DNA of 35,573 bases from Desulfurococcales archaeon (GTDB lineage: Archaea; Thermoproteota; Thermoprotei_A; Sulfolobales; Acidilobaceae): assembly GCA_015521115.1 (NCBI GenBank), contig WAOT01000025.1, positions 1-35,573 on the forward strand. The letters are read 5' to 3'. Every line of letters starts with the position of its first letter. Position 1 is the stretch's first letter. The position numbers were made by a program, and so were the translations under genes. The notes beneath the pieces are model-generated. The model was not told the DNA's origin. It ran no database searches and worked only from the letters and a program-made list of their open reading frames with translations. Positions 14,718 through 23,453 of this stretch are shown one piece after another.

Positions 14718-15854
14718 CTAAAGCTCCATGAGGCGTTTAACCGCCTCGATCGGGTCAACGAAGGCCTCTATACCGGCCTTCCTAAGTATCTCTCTACCCT
14801 CCTCCTCGTTCGTGCCTGCCAGCCTCACAACTAATGGTTTAGGTAGCTCGCCTAGCTCCTCTAGAGCGCTCACTATGCCTTTGGCTACCTCGTCACACCT
14901 TGTTATTCCTCCGAATATGTTCATAAATATCTTCTTAGTCTTTGGGAACTCTATAAGGAATGACACTGCCTTCTTCACGAGCTCCGCACTCGCACCGCCG
15001 CCTATGTCGAGGAAGTTGGCGGGCCTCCCTCCATACTCGTACACTAGATCCATTGTTGTCATTGTCAGGCCGGCACCGTTCCCTATTATGCCGATATCAC
15101 CGTCTAGCTCTACGAAGGCTAGGCCCATCCTCCTGGCCTTGACCTCCCACTCAGTATACTCTCCGCTCTCCTCCAACCTCTCCCCGGCCAGCTCGGGGTG
15201 CCTGTATAAGGCGTTGTCGTCGACTATCAGCCTGGCGTCGAGAGGTATCACCTTGTCGCCGACTAGTGCTAGAGGGTTAGACTCGGCCAGATCTCCGTCG
15301 TACTCCATGAAGACCTGATATAGGGCGCTGAGGAATTTGGCAAAGCTTGATAGGGCTTTCCCTGTTAGACCTATCTTCTTACCGATAAGCCTCGCCTGGT
15401 ACCCCTTAAGTCCTATGAAGGGGTCGACATGTACTCTCACTATGCTCTCCGGCTTCTCTCTGGCAATCTCTTCTATGTCCATTCCGCCGTACCTGCTCGC
15501 TAGTATTACGGGCTTTCTCTCACTCCTATCTATGACGATACCGACGTATAGCTCGACCTTGTGTGGGATCGCTTCTTCTATGAGGAGGAGCTTCGGCTTG
15601 ATCCCTTTGATGGACTTCTCGAAAAGTTCGACAACAAGCCTTTTTACGTCATCCCAGGTCTTGGCCATCTTAATACCGCCGGCTTTACCCCTACCCGCAA
15701 CTAGTACCTGGGCCTTCACGACAACTGGGGGCTGTAGTCCTACTTCCTTCATCTTCGCTATAGGATCCTCTCCTTTACGCACTAGCACACCCTTAGGGAT
15801 CTCAACACCGTGCTTCTGCAGGAGCATCTTAGCCTCGTACTCAAACAGCTTCAA
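14718..15854 (-). CDS. sucC: Succinyl-CoA ligase beta subunit
   Basis: ATP-grasp beta subunit of succinyl-CoA synthetase. Features in order: N-terminal KLFEYEAKMLLQKHGVEIPKG, the lid/nucleotide segment VKAQVLVAGRGKAGGIK, ESNPLALVGDKVIPLDARL for metal/nucleotide binding, and LDIGGGASAELV with MNIFGGITRCDEVAKGI for phosphate transfer. The frame is open back to 15947, but the family N-terminus starts at TTG 15854. AGGTGAGGGATGGG lies just upstream and a TATA-like box at 15893-15901. That gives about 378 residues, the normal size. GTG 15869 is the alternative, but it overlaps the ribosome-binding region. Confidence 0.95.
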   Translation of the reverse strand: MKLFEYEAKMLLQKHGVEIPKGVLVRKGEDPIAKMKEVGLQPPVVVKAQVLVAGRGKAGGIKMAKTWDDVKRLVVELFEKSIKGIKPKLLLIEEAIPHKVELYVGIVIDRSERKPVILASRYGGMDIEEIAREKPESIVRVHVDPFIGLKGYQARLIGKKIGLTGKALSSFAKFLSALYQVFMEYDGDLAESNPLALVGDKVIPLDARLIVDDNALYRHPELAGERLEESGEYTEWEVKARRMGLAFVELDGDIGIIGNGAGLTMTTMDLVYEYGGRPANFLDIGGGASAELVKKAVSFLIEFPKTKKIFMNIFGGITRCDEVAKGIVSALEELGELPKPLVVRLAGTNEEEGREILRKAGIEAFVDPIEAVKRLMEL

Positions 15855-15892
15855 CTTCCCATCCCTCACCTCAGACTTGGCCCCCTTGTTAA

Positions 15893-15901
15893 GTTTAAAA
15901 C
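15893..15901 (-). promoter_or_regulatory. Putative TATA box of sucC-sucD
   Basis: The minus strand reads GTTTTAAAC here, about 40 bp before TTG 15854. The expected transcript start near 15870 would place AGGTGA at the beginning of a short leader. This supports the shorter start chosen for sucC. Confidence 0.45.
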
Positions 15902-15957
15902 GGTAAGTTATGCCGGCATTACTGCAATAAGCCTGGGACAGGCTCATATTTCCAAGT

Positions 15958-16036
15958 GGCCCCCCGGGCGGTGAGGAAGGCTGTACTCGCTGAGTATATC
16001 GATGGAGAGACCTTTAAGTCCCTAGCCCGGGGGGCC
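15958..16036. other. Structured element with a perfect 12-bp inverted repeat
   Basis: GGCCCCCCGGGC (15958-15969) and GCCCGGGGGGCC (16025-16036) are exact inverted copies flanking 55 nt. Inside, TGTACTC (15982-15988) and GAGTATA (15992-15998) form a 7-bp hairpin with a 3-nt loop, and GGA/TCC plus AGG/CCT can extend it. GTGAGGA at 15971 is followed 12 nt later by CTGA, C/D-like spacing, but no second box pair is clear. A 28-codon GTG frame (15956-16042, VAPRAVRKAVLAEYIDGE...) also crosses it. It is not a tRNA. It may be a structured RNA, a small gene or remnant, or a termination structure for the minus-strand gene ending at 16087. Confidence 0.4.
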
Positions 16037-16086
16037 TGGTAGGATACTGAGAGGGGATGAAGAGCTGTGTAAGGGGGGAGCCTAGT

Positions 16087-16422
16087 CTACGGGGATGCCC
16101 GATAACCAGGCTCCTGACCCTCAATCTCAGGCTCACGCTTCGCCAAGGCGTAACACCTTCTCCTCCTACTCTCGGAATACTGCTCTGCTGTCTCAGCTAG
16201 AACCTCTTCTGCACTTCGTGCCTCGATGATCAGCGTACCATTCCCCGCCTTAATCTTGACGAGATGGAGACGTTTCAGCCTCTTTATCACCCTCCTAGCA
16301 GCACGCTTAGTCATGCACAGATTCTCGGAGAGGAGTTCAATAGCCCCTCCCAGTTCCATGCTGCCCCGGCGGAGAAGTAGGTAGTAGGAGACGAGCTCCC
16401 TCTTACTAAGCTTATGGAACAC
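16087..16422 (-). CDS. Predicted winged-helix DNA-binding protein
   Basis: A 111-residue basic protein. Residues about 4-65 fit a winged helix: KRELVSYYLLLRRGS, then a recognition-helix region CMTKRAARRVIKRLKRLHLV and a beta wing KIKAGNGTLIIEA. The tail is charged and arginine-rich with no recognised domain. GTG start with GGGTGCAT upstream. It lies 82 nt downstream of an unknown gene on the same strand, so the two could be co-transcribed. The regulated genes are unknown. Confidence 0.72.
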   Translation of the reverse strand: MFHKLSKRELVSYYLLLRRGSMELGGAIELLSENLCMTKRAARRVIKRLKRLHLVKIKAGNGTLIIEARSAEEVLAETAEQYSESRRRRCYALAKREPEIEGQEPGYRASP

Positions 16423-16504
16423 GGGCGATGCACCCCGTTTGAATGCTCAGATAGGTCAGTGCTCTTCACCCCCCAGGGTTTGGGGTCTGTGTAGGGTAGC
16501 TTCA

Positions 16505-17068
16505 TCACCATTTGCATCTACGTGCCAGTAGACCGTAATATTTGAGCCTCAAAAGCGCCTCTCCACTCACTATCGTGTGTACTAGTTGACTATGCGATTT
16601 GTACCAGATTACAGGATCCCTATCTATGTAGCCCACAACCGCTATAGGCCTCTCACTCGTGATCACCGCACGCCCGTATGCCCCAGCTAGTGCGAGCTGA
16701 AGGGGCCCATCTATTCCCACAGGCACAATCCTACCCTCCACTACGCCTTCACCCGGTATAAATTGGATCTCGGAGCCGCTCTCAGCCCCTACTATACAGC
16801 CGTCAACCCATTCAGGAGCTGAGAGTTCAAGAAGAGCCCTACCCCACCGCCGCTCCTCTCCTAGTTTGGGCGGGAAGACTAGGCTCCCAACCCCTAATGT
16901 TATTCTGAGAGGTCTCCCTGACACCCAAGCGTTCACGATTGAGGGCTTGGTCACGGCTATCGCTCTATACGACTCTGCATCTTCCAATAGGTCTTTCCAT
17001 TGCTCTTCTCCGAGGCTAAGGATATAGGCTATATCAAGTGCCAAGCTCCCCCTATCGACTCTCGGCAT
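16505..17068 (-). CDS. Hypothetical protein, unknown family
   Basis: About 187 residues if started at ATG 17068 (MPRVDRGSLALD); in-frame ATGs at 17083 and 17095 and a start at 17125 are possible. The sequence looks globular and soluble, with alternating beta strands (ITLGVGSLVFPPK, GRIVPVGIDGPLQLALAGAYGRAVITSERPIAVVGY divided over about 110-150) and a basic end RRCKW. I do not recognise a family. The gene diverges from thioredoxin reductase across a short, AT-containing interval (AAATATCC at about 17104-17111 on this strand) and precedes the winged-helix gene at 16087-16422. Confidence 0.72.
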   Translation of the reverse strand: MPRVDRGSLALDIAYILSLGEEQWKDLLEDAESYRAIAVTKPSIVNAWVSGRPLRITLGVGSLVFPPKLGEERRWGRALLELSAPEWVDGCIVGAESGSEIQFIPGEGVVEGRIVPVGIDGPLQLALAGAYGRAVITSERPIAVVGYIDRDPVIWYKSHSQLVHTIVSGEALLRLKYYGLLARRCKW

Positions 17069-17150
17069 TATCGTACCCTTCATAGAGCGGTACATGTAGT
17101 GAGGGATATTTCCTTTCGCACCCACCTCCCATCCTCTGGTGAAGACCGAT

Positions 17151-18182
17151 ATGTCTATGAGGTTAGGTCTGGCTAGGATGCCTAAGAAGGGAGAAGAGTA
17201 CGATGTAGTAATAGTCGGTGGGGGCCCTGCCGGGCTTTCAGCAGCAATCTATACTTCGAGATTCCTATTAAGCACCCTTGTAGTGGCAGAGCAAATAGGC
17301 GGTCAACTTAACCTTACGGATTACGTTGATGACTATCCAGGATTGAAGAAGATACAAGCCAGCGCCCTCATAAGGAGCTTCAAAGCACACGCTGCAATGT
17401 TCAACCCCCGCATACTTGAGCTCGTAAGGGTCACCAAGATAGAGCCAGACAACTCGAAGCCCTATCCTAGGTATAGGGTCAGGGGTACGCGGGGCCTTGA
17501 TGTATATGCTAAGACTGTGATAATGGCTGTTGGAAGTAAGAGGAGAAAGCTGGGAGTGCCTGGTGAAAGAGAGTTTGCAGGCCGGGGGGTAAGCTATTGC
17601 AGCGTATGCGACGCCCCCTTCTTCCGCGGCTCAAAAGCTGTGGCAGTTGTTGGAGGCGGTGATGCCGCATTTGAAGGGGCCCTCATGCTGAGCGGGTACG
17701 CCCAAAAAGTCTACCTTATACACAGGAGGAATCAATTCAGGGCAAAACCCTTCTTCGTGGAGGAGGCAAAGAAACGCGATAACATAGAGTTTGTCTTGAA
17801 CTCTATTGTTATAGAGATAAAGGGTGATAAAAAGGTCAGGAGTGTCGTTGTGAAGAACAAGGTAACGGGCGAGGTAAAAGAGTTGGAGGTCGACGGCGTG
17901 TTCATAGAGATAGGCTTTGAACCCCCAAAGGAGTGGTTCCAAGAGATAGGTCTTGAAACGGACGAGTACGGATACATTAAGGTAGACGAGTGGATGAGGA
18001 CAAACCTGCCAGGAGTCTTCGCCGCAGGCGACTGTACTAGCATGTGGAGAGGCTTCAGGCAGGTGGTAACAGCCTCGGCTATGGGCGCTGTTGCAGCGTA
18101 TAGTGCATACAACTACCTAGCTGAGAGAGGCCTATATGAGCCTAAACCCCTAGCATTGAAGAAAGCAGGCCTCTCCCACTAA
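17151..18182 (+). CDS. trxB: Thioredoxin reductase (NADPH-disulfide oxidoreductase)
   Basis: Flavoprotein that passes electrons from NAD(P)H to thioredoxin or a glutaredoxin-like partner. It has the FAD-binding [17 protein letters not shown] and the redox pair CSVCDAPF (cysteines near residues 150 and 153). The NADPH domain has [14 protein letters not shown] (GGGDAA instead of the common GGGDSA) and HRRNQFRA; the final FAD site is GVFAAGDCT. About 343 residues is slightly long because of the N-terminal extension before [15 protein letters not shown] 17151 is chosen since GGTGA lies eight bases upstream; GTG 17139 and ATG 17178 are alternatives. T-rich CTTTTTAAT follows the stop and may end transcription. 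Confidence 0.92.
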   Translation: MSMRLGLARMPKKGEEYDVVIVGGGPAGLSAAIYTSRFLLSTLVVAEQIGGQLNLTDYVDDYPGLKKIQASALIRSFKAHAAMFNPRILELVRVTKIEPDNSKPYPRYRVRGTRGLDVYAKTVIMAVGSKRRKLGVPGEREFAGRGVSYCSVCDAPFFRGSKAVAVVGGGDAAFEGALMLSGYAQKVYLIHRRNQFRAKPFFVEEAKKRDNIEFVLNSIVIEIKGDKKVRSVVVKNKVTGEVKELEVDGVFIEIGFEPPKEWFQEIGLETDEYGYIKVDEWMRTNLPGVFAAGDCTSMWRGFRQVVTASAMGAVAAYSAYNYLAERGLYEPKPLALKKAGLSH

Positions 18183-18250
18183 CTTTTTAATAAAGCTACA
18201 AACTCTGGGAGCGTTTAGATACTAGTCCTTATACCCTTTCGATATCCCGT

Positions 18251-18259
18251 CATATTAAC
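18251..18259 (+). promoter_or_regulatory. Putative TATA box of taw1
   Basis: CATATTAAC about 26 bp before a predicted start near 18281. The leader would then be only 10-20 nt and consist largely of GAGAGGAGGGATG, the ribosome-binding region. Confidence 0.4.
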
Positions 18260-18290
18260 CGCGTAGCATAAGGTAAGCCTGAGAGGAGGG

Positions 18291-19388
18291 ATGATAGGGG
18301 TGGGTAGACAACTCAGCAGTTACGCCCTCAAAATGCTTGAGCAGATACCAGAGAAGTACAGGCCTCTAGCTGAGAGAATGATTAAGCAGAAGTATCATTT
18401 CGTCGGAAGACACACTGTAGTGAAGAAATGCTACTGGACTCATATGGCCATGGTTCAGGGGAGGTTCTGTTATAAGTGTAAGTTCTACGGGATAGAGAGC
18501 CACAGGGACATCCAGATGAGCCCTGTCGCCTTCTGGTGCTGGAATGCATGCCTCCATTGCTGGAGAATTAGGCCACAGGATCTAGGGCTAGATGTTGATG
18601 AGACGAGAATGCCCTTCTACGACCCTCCAGAGCTTATCGTTGACGGCATAATAGATGTTCAGAGGAGGATTATGAGCGGCTACAAGGGGCATCCCCGGGT
18701 AAGCAAGAAGATGCTCGAGGAGGCACTAAACCCTGTGCATGTAACAATGAGCCTCACCGGAGAACCTACCCTATACCCCCTCCTTGGAGATCTCATCGAG
18801 CTTATACACAAGCGTGGGATGACGACCTTCCTAGTCACTAGGGGGATACGTCCAGACGTCCTCGCAGGCCTAAGCGAGGAACCGAGTCAGCTCTACATAA
18901 GCCTCGAGGCATGGGATAAGAAGAGCTACAACTACTTCAACAGGCCTCTAGTCCCCAGAGGCTGGGAGCTAACACTTGAGACGCTTGAGATGCTACAGAG
19001 CTTCTCCACGCCCACAGTTCTAAGGATAACCCTAGTCCAAGGATTCAACGATACCCCCGAAGCAATCAAAGGATTCGCTACACTCATAAACATGTCAAAC
19101 CCGACATATGTCGAGATAAAGGCGTATATGCATGTAGGGGCGAGCAGGGAGAGGCTGGGCAGGATGAACATGCCGAGACACGAGCGTGTTAGAGAAGTGG
19201 CCCAGAAGCTATTTGAGCTCACAGGATACCCGATATATGGTGAGAGCGTCCCGAGCAGGGTCGTCCTCCTAAGCTCAATACCAAAGCCTATCAGACACGG
19301 GAAGGGCTGCCCAGGCGGCAAGGATAGGATAGATATAGGAGGCCCCGGTGAATACGATAACCTAGACAGTGATGAGGTAAACTATTAA
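18291..19388 (+). CDS. taw1: tRNA 4-demethylwyosine synthase Taw1/TYW1 (radical SAM)
   Basis: Radical SAM enzyme that builds the tricyclic 4-demethylwyosine from N1-methylguanosine-37 in tRNA-Phe, with pyruvate as carbon donor. The radical SAM cluster motif is CWNACLHC (C83, C87, C90). A second cluster is suggested by C47 and the pair CYKC (C60, C63). The barrel segment includes HVTMSLTGEPTLYP and FLVTRGIRPDVL, and PTYVEIKAYMHVGASRERL is characteristic of archaeal Taw1. 365 residues. ATG 18291 touches the GAGGAGGG site, so GTG 18300 may be the real start. The 3' neighbour Alba starts about 60 nt later on the same strand. Confidence 0.95.
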   Translation: MIGVGRQLSSYALKMLEQIPEKYRPLAERMIKQKYHFVGRHTVVKKCYWTHMAMVQGRFCYKCKFYGIESHRDIQMSPVAFWCWNACLHCWRIRPQDLGLDVDETRMPFYDPPELIVDGIIDVQRRIMSGYKGHPRVSKKMLEEALNPVHVTMSLTGEPTLYPLLGDLIELIHKRGMTTFLVTRGIRPDVLAGLSEEPSQLYISLEAWDKKSYNYFNRPLVPRGWELTLETLEMLQSFSTPTVLRITLVQGFNDTPEAIKGFATLINMSNPTYVEIKAYMHVGASRERLGRMNMPRHERVREVAQKLFELTGYPIYGESVPSRVVLLSSIPKPIRHGKGCPGGKDRIDIGGPGEYDNLDSDEVNY

Positions 19389-19449
19389 GATACCCTGACT
19401 TCACAGGCTACCTCAAACTTGGCCGGCGTCTTATGAACAGGTGTACGCC

Positions 19450-19722
19450 ATGGTGAACGAGCATAGGCTTACAATCGGAGAACAGGGGAGTAGGAGAGAC
19501 TACGTCTATGAGGTAGTAGATTTAGTGAACCACGGAATTGATAGGATCAAGCTCATCGCAGTCGGCGACAATATCTGCAAGCTAGTTGATGTTGTCGCCG
19601 AACTCGAGCACATGCTTCCTGGGAATGTAACCGTTAAAGGGTGGAAGATAGATAGTAGGAGGGTGAAGGGGGAGCGAAAGACTGTTCTTGAGCTCGTCAT
19701 AGAGTATAAGCCGCCTATATAG
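19450..19722 (+). CDS. alba: Alba-family DNA/RNA-binding chromatin protein
   Basis: Small dimeric nucleic-acid-binding protein. The fold is visible as RLTIGEQGSRRDYVYEVVDLVNHGIDRIKLIAVGDNICKLVDVVAELEH, spread over residues about 6-55, followed by strands VTVKGWKIDSRR and TVLELVIEYK. The usual lysine pair near the N-terminus (as in IGKKPV) is absent: the site reads IGEQGSRR. This points to an Alba2-type or divergent paralog. ATG 19450 is preferred over GTG 19441 because AGGTG lies in between. Its end overlaps the convergent reverse gyrase stop by 8 nt. Confidence 0.87.
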   Translation: MVNEHRLTIGEQGSRRDYVYEVVDLVNHGIDRIKLIAVGDNICKLVDVVAELEHMLPGNVTVKGWKIDSRRVKGERKTVLELVIEYKPPI

Positions 19723-22700
19723 CCTCAGCTGATACTATCTCCAGACCACTCCCTTCGACCAAGGTTGAGATCTTCGATGCAATATCCTCGAGGGCTTCTG
19801 CTGCGTCCTCCTCCCCCATAGCAATCCTATCTAAAAGCTCCTCTAACCTTCTGCTCGTCTCAAGCGATACTAGCTCTGAGAAGTTGGTTGAGAGGTATTC
19901 ATATACCTGGATTCCGAGTCGGGTGGGGACTACATATTGGAGCTTCTTGGATAGTATGATATAACCGTGTCTCCTGTTGGCCTCGATAGCTTTTGCATAG
20001 GTGCTTGGCCTTCCAATTCCGGCTTTCTTCATTAGCTTGACAAGATCTCCAGCCTTGTAGAGCCTGACTCTGCTCGACCTTTTGACGCTCCAAACTTTTA
20101 GAGTAGCCTTTCCCTCAACCACTAGGGTCTTAAGCACTTTATCTACTAGCGGGGGACTAACTCTCGCAAAACCCTTTGGGCCATACTCTATTATCCCTTC
20201 TCTCTCGACCTTCAGGCCGCTAACGCTGGCTACTACCCTTGCTCTCTTAACGTTTGAGGACTTCATCTGGCTTGCTATGAACCTCCTAAATATTAAGTCG
20301 TATAGTTTGAAGTGTGCCCAAGTCAGTTTAGTTTGGACTCTTAACGTTCCCTCTAGGATCTTCCTCCTCAGCTCAGTAGCGTCCAATGGTTTTGTTGGCC
20401 TTATAGCCTCATGGGCGCCTCCCTCCCCCCAGGGGCGTGGGGCGTGCTCTTCGATCATCCCGACTTTCTCGAGGTATTCTTTTGCAATACCTATCCCTGT
20501 GGGGCTAACCCTTGTAGAATCTGTCCTATGATATGTTATTAGGCCGCTCTCGAAGAGATCCTGGGCTATCTTCATTGTCATGGAGGCTGAGAAACCTAGC
20601 CTTCTGCTCGCCTCATACAATAGCTCGTCCGTAGTAAATGGTGGAGGGGGCGTCACCTCTTCAACCCATTCCTCGTAAGATTCTACTACGGCCTCAACTA
20701 TATCCCCCGTCTTCCAATTGGGTTTATCTTCTGTGAACACGTATAGTCTGCCGCCTGAGGGTTCGTGTTTTAGGAGTGTCGCGTACCCCTTGTTGTCCTT
20801 CCATTCCTTGTACCTCTCTATAGCCCATCCAAGTACTGGGGTCTGAACCCTCCCTGCCCCCAGCCACTGTTTCCCATATACTGCCCAGAGGTGGCTGCTG
20901 AGAGAGAACCCTATCCATCTGTCTTCTATTCTTCTAACTATCTGAGCCGTAACTAAGTTCTTCTCAATGGCCTGTGGGTTGCGTAGGGCCTCCATAATAG
21001 CTCTTCTAGTAACCTCGTGGAATTTCCCTCTCTTAATGTTCCTATTGTATGGTCTTAGCGCTAAGTAGATGTCCCATGCTATTTTCTCTCCTTCCCTATC
21101 CGGGTCTGTTGCTATGATTATTTCATCAACCTCCATAGCCATCTTTCTGAGCGCCTCAATAACTGCCATACTATCTGACACACTTGTTGAGCCGCAGCGT
21201 GGACAGGGGCCTTCTCCCGCATAGGTATAGCCGCAGACATGGCACCGCTTTATCGTGGTGTAGACGGGCTTGAAGACGCCATTGTCATACCTTACACCGT
21301 ATAGAGATCCCTCTTCATCTACCGCGAGCTCCAGCACATGTCCCCTGCTTGCCGTTATAAGTAGAAGATATACATCTCCCGTCTCGGGATCCGCAGTACT
21401 AGCCTCATAGACGGTTAGCTTACCCAGCCTCCTCTTACCAGGCCTGCCCCAGAACCATGCGATAGTCCGAGCTTTAGTTGGGGACTCGACAACTAGGAGT
21501 ACCGTCTTCACCCTTACCTTCTTACCCTTACCTTTCCTAGTAGCCTCTATCTTCTCAGCGGCTCTCTCTATAATCTCGTCTGTCAGCTTGTTGAAACTGC
21601 TATTAGTATACCACTTAAGCCTTTCAGCAAGTGCTTTCACGTATTCCTCGCTGCTCGATACAACGACGCTCAGACCATGGGTCATAACACCCTTCAATAG
21701 TCTACTCGTCCTGCCACTTGCCTGTAGATAGGTTGGGGCATCCGGTATTATCAAGTAGATTCCACTGTCTTCTTGTCTAAGTACTGAGCCTCCGATCCTC
21801 CATGTGCCTCCCTCTACCCTGAGTATTTCGGCGACATGCTTCTTAATAACATTGGCTGCCTCTTTCATTGCTTCTACTAGCTCGGCTAGAAGGCCGTCAA
21901 CACTGATCTTACCCTTATATGCGAGTGTGGCAATCCTAGTATCAGGGAGCTTTTCGACTAGTTTTGCAAGCTTTTTGATATGCGCTTCAACTTCATAGCC
22001 CTTCTCTTCTAGTGACAGCAAGAGCGCAAGCTGTCTTCTCGGGCTGGCTAGGGCGTCCTCGAGCCTCATTTTCCTAGCCGGGATCTCGATGAAGACCGCG
22101 TACTTGATCTTCTCGGGGAGATCAATTCCCCTCACAATGACTCCGTACCTAGATGCGACCCCCACAACCACATCGGCTTCGCCCGTTACGAGTTTGCTTA
22201 TTGCCCTCCTACTGCCCGCCAGGGCTAGGACTACTTTAACTCCCCTCATCTTCAGCTTCTCAGCTATTAACTTCGCGGTTTGTTTGCCAAGAAGCTGAGA
22301 TACGAAGACAATCGTACCCGATCCTAGCCTCTCTACCAGGCTTACCGCCTCATCTACCGGATTGGTTGATATAACGTATGCGTCGTCAACGCTCCTCATA
22401 TAGTCGCTGCCTCCTCCGACCTCGAACCCTAATAGTTCCTTGAAAAGGTAGTGTTTGATCCCTCGAGGCCTTCCTGTAGCGGATGCAATGACTAGCTGGC
22501 TCATTACAGGCTCTCCGCTGACTATTAACTCGGTTTCAAGTTCGGCTAGCTTTGACTGTAGCTCTCTTATCTTCTCTTCCTTCCCCTGGGAAAGTGCTTC
22601 GTAAAACTTGAACCTCGTCTTTACTAGCCTCTCGGCCGTTTCTATTGTCCTGTCACTAAAGCCCATAAGCCTTAAAACTCTATCTACATTGGTTCCACTC

Positions 22701-23338
22701 TTTAGGAGGCTATCCACGTCATCCACTATGATCAACTGGAATGGGGAGTTCCTCTCGAGTAGGGTGAAATTTCTTGAGAGGAAGCTCGTTGTAATGACGA
22801 GTATTCTAAAATCTCCGTTCTGGATCCTGCTGAGTGCTTCCTCTCTCAGCTTCTTAGACATTGAACCCGTGTAGTAGACAACACTGTCTGTCAGTTGTGA
22901 CAGCCGCTGTGCTACCTGTCTGACGAGGTTCTGCGTTGGGACAATGTATAGTACCCTCCATCTGTCGTTCTCCGATCTATAAGCTGCATATACCTCAAGC
23001 AGTGTGGATTTCCCAACACCTGTAGGGGCTATGATTGCTATACTTTCGAGCATTAGGAGCCTTTTCGCCCAGCTTGCCTGTGCGCTCCATAGGTTGGAGC
23101 CGGTCTTTTCATAGAAGAAGCTTGCGAACTTCTCGAACTGTATTTCTAGGTTATAGAGCCACGCGTACCTCTTAAGCTTCCCCTTCTTCTTGAGCGCTTC
23201 CCCAATCTCCTTAACATCATAGTAAGTGTCCTCCTCGAGACATGCAGCACAGGGGAGCCCCCTCTCCAGTCTGGATGCCTCAATAGGGCCTCCACAGTTT
23301 GGGCACATGTGCCTTATAATCGGCTGTATTCTTGTCAT
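19715..23338 (-). CDS. rgy: Reverse gyrase
   Basis: Hallmark enzyme of hyperthermophiles that introduces positive supercoils into DNA. Order of parts: N-terminal zinc finger CPNCGG...CAAC (C12, C15, C30, C33), SF2 helicase-like module with Walker A APTGVGKS (104-111) and DDVD (206-209), and helicase domain 2. The topoisomerase IA half starts near residue 610 with the TOPRIM start VVESPTKARTI. A second zinc finger (CHVC...CPRC) lies near 700 and DPDREGEK near 741. The catalytic tyrosine is Y936 in LITYHRTDS. At 1207 residues it is full length with all key residues present. A strong inverted repeat precedes the ATG (23348-23382), and superoxide reductase lies upstream on the same strand. Confidence 0.98.
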   Translation of the reverse strand: MTRIQPIIRHMCPNCGGPIEASRLERGLPCAACLEEDTYYDVKEIGEALKKKGKLKRYAWLYNLEIQFEKFASFFYEKTGSNLWSAQASWAKRLLMLESIAIIAPTGVGKSTLLEVYAAYRSENDRWRVLYIVPTQNLVRQVAQRLSQLTDSVVYYTGSMSKKLREEALSRIQNGDFRILVITTSFLSRNFTLLERNSPFQLIIVDDVDSLLKSGTNVDRVLRLMGFSDRTIETAERLVKTRFKFYEALSQGKEEKIRELQSKLAELETELIVSGEPVMSQLVIASATGRPRGIKHYLFKELLGFEVGGGSDYMRSVDDAYVISTNPVDEAVSLVERLGSGTIVFVSQLLGKQTAKLIAEKLKMRGVKVVLALAGSRRAISKLVTGEADVVVGVASRYGVIVRGIDLPEKIKYAVFIEIPARKMRLEDALASPRRQLALLLSLEEKGYEVEAHIKKLAKLVEKLPDTRIATLAYKGKISVDGLLAELVEAMKEAANVIKKHVAEILRVEGGTWRIGGSVLRQEDSGIYLIIPDAPTYLQASGRTSRLLKGVMTHGLSVVVSSSEEYVKALAERLKWYTNSSFNKLTDEIIERAAEKIEATRKGKGKKVRVKTVLLVVESPTKARTIAWFWGRPGKRRLGKLTVYEASTADPETGDVYLLLITASRGHVLELAVDEEGSLYGVRYDNGVFKPVYTTIKRCHVCGYTYAGEGPCPRCGSTSVSDSMAVIEALRKMAMEVDEIIIATDPDREGEKIAWDIYLALRPYNRNIKRGKFHEVTRRAIMEALRNPQAIEKNLVTAQIVRRIEDRWIGFSLSSHLWAVYGKQWLGAGRVQTPVLGWAIERYKEWKDNKGYATLLKHEPSGGRLYVFTEDKPNWKTGDIVEAVVESYEEWVEEVTPPPPFTTDELLYEASRRLGFSASMTMKIAQDLFESGLITYHRTDSTRVSPTGIGIAKEYLEKVGMIEEHAPRPWGEGGAHEAIRPTKPLDATELRRKILEGTLRVQTKLTWAHFKLYDLIFRRFIASQMKSSNVKRARVVASVSGLKVEREGIIEYGPKGFARVSPPLVDKVLKTLVVEGKATLKVWSVKRSSRVRLYKAGDLVKLMKKAGIGRPSTYAKAIEANRRHGYIILSKKLQYVVPTRLGIQVYEYLSTNFSELVSLETSRRLEELLDRIAMGEEDAAEALEDIASKISTLVEGSGLEIVSAEAI

Positions 23339-23347
23339 ACTGTCATC

Positions 23348-23382
23348 GCCCCTGGGGTGAAGTGTTTGCTCCCCCAGGGGGC
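23348..23382 (-). promoter_or_regulatory. Inverted repeat in the reverse gyrase leader
   Basis: On the plus strand GCCCCTGGGG (23348-23357) and CCCCAGGGGGC (23372-23382) are inverted copies with one extra G, enclosing 14 nt. On the minus strand, the sense strand of rgy, the second arm ends ten bases before the ATG and contains the only G-rich ribosome-binding candidate. It could fold in the message and mask that site, or be an operator if transcription starts near 23374, as TATTAAGA at about 23397-23404 would suggest. Confidence 0.5.
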
Positions 23383-23453
23383 TCTCCTTAGGAGGATCTT
23401 AATAGAGAGGAGGTAGGCGTGGTATTACTCCGGTAAAAAGAGAGGAGGGGCGC

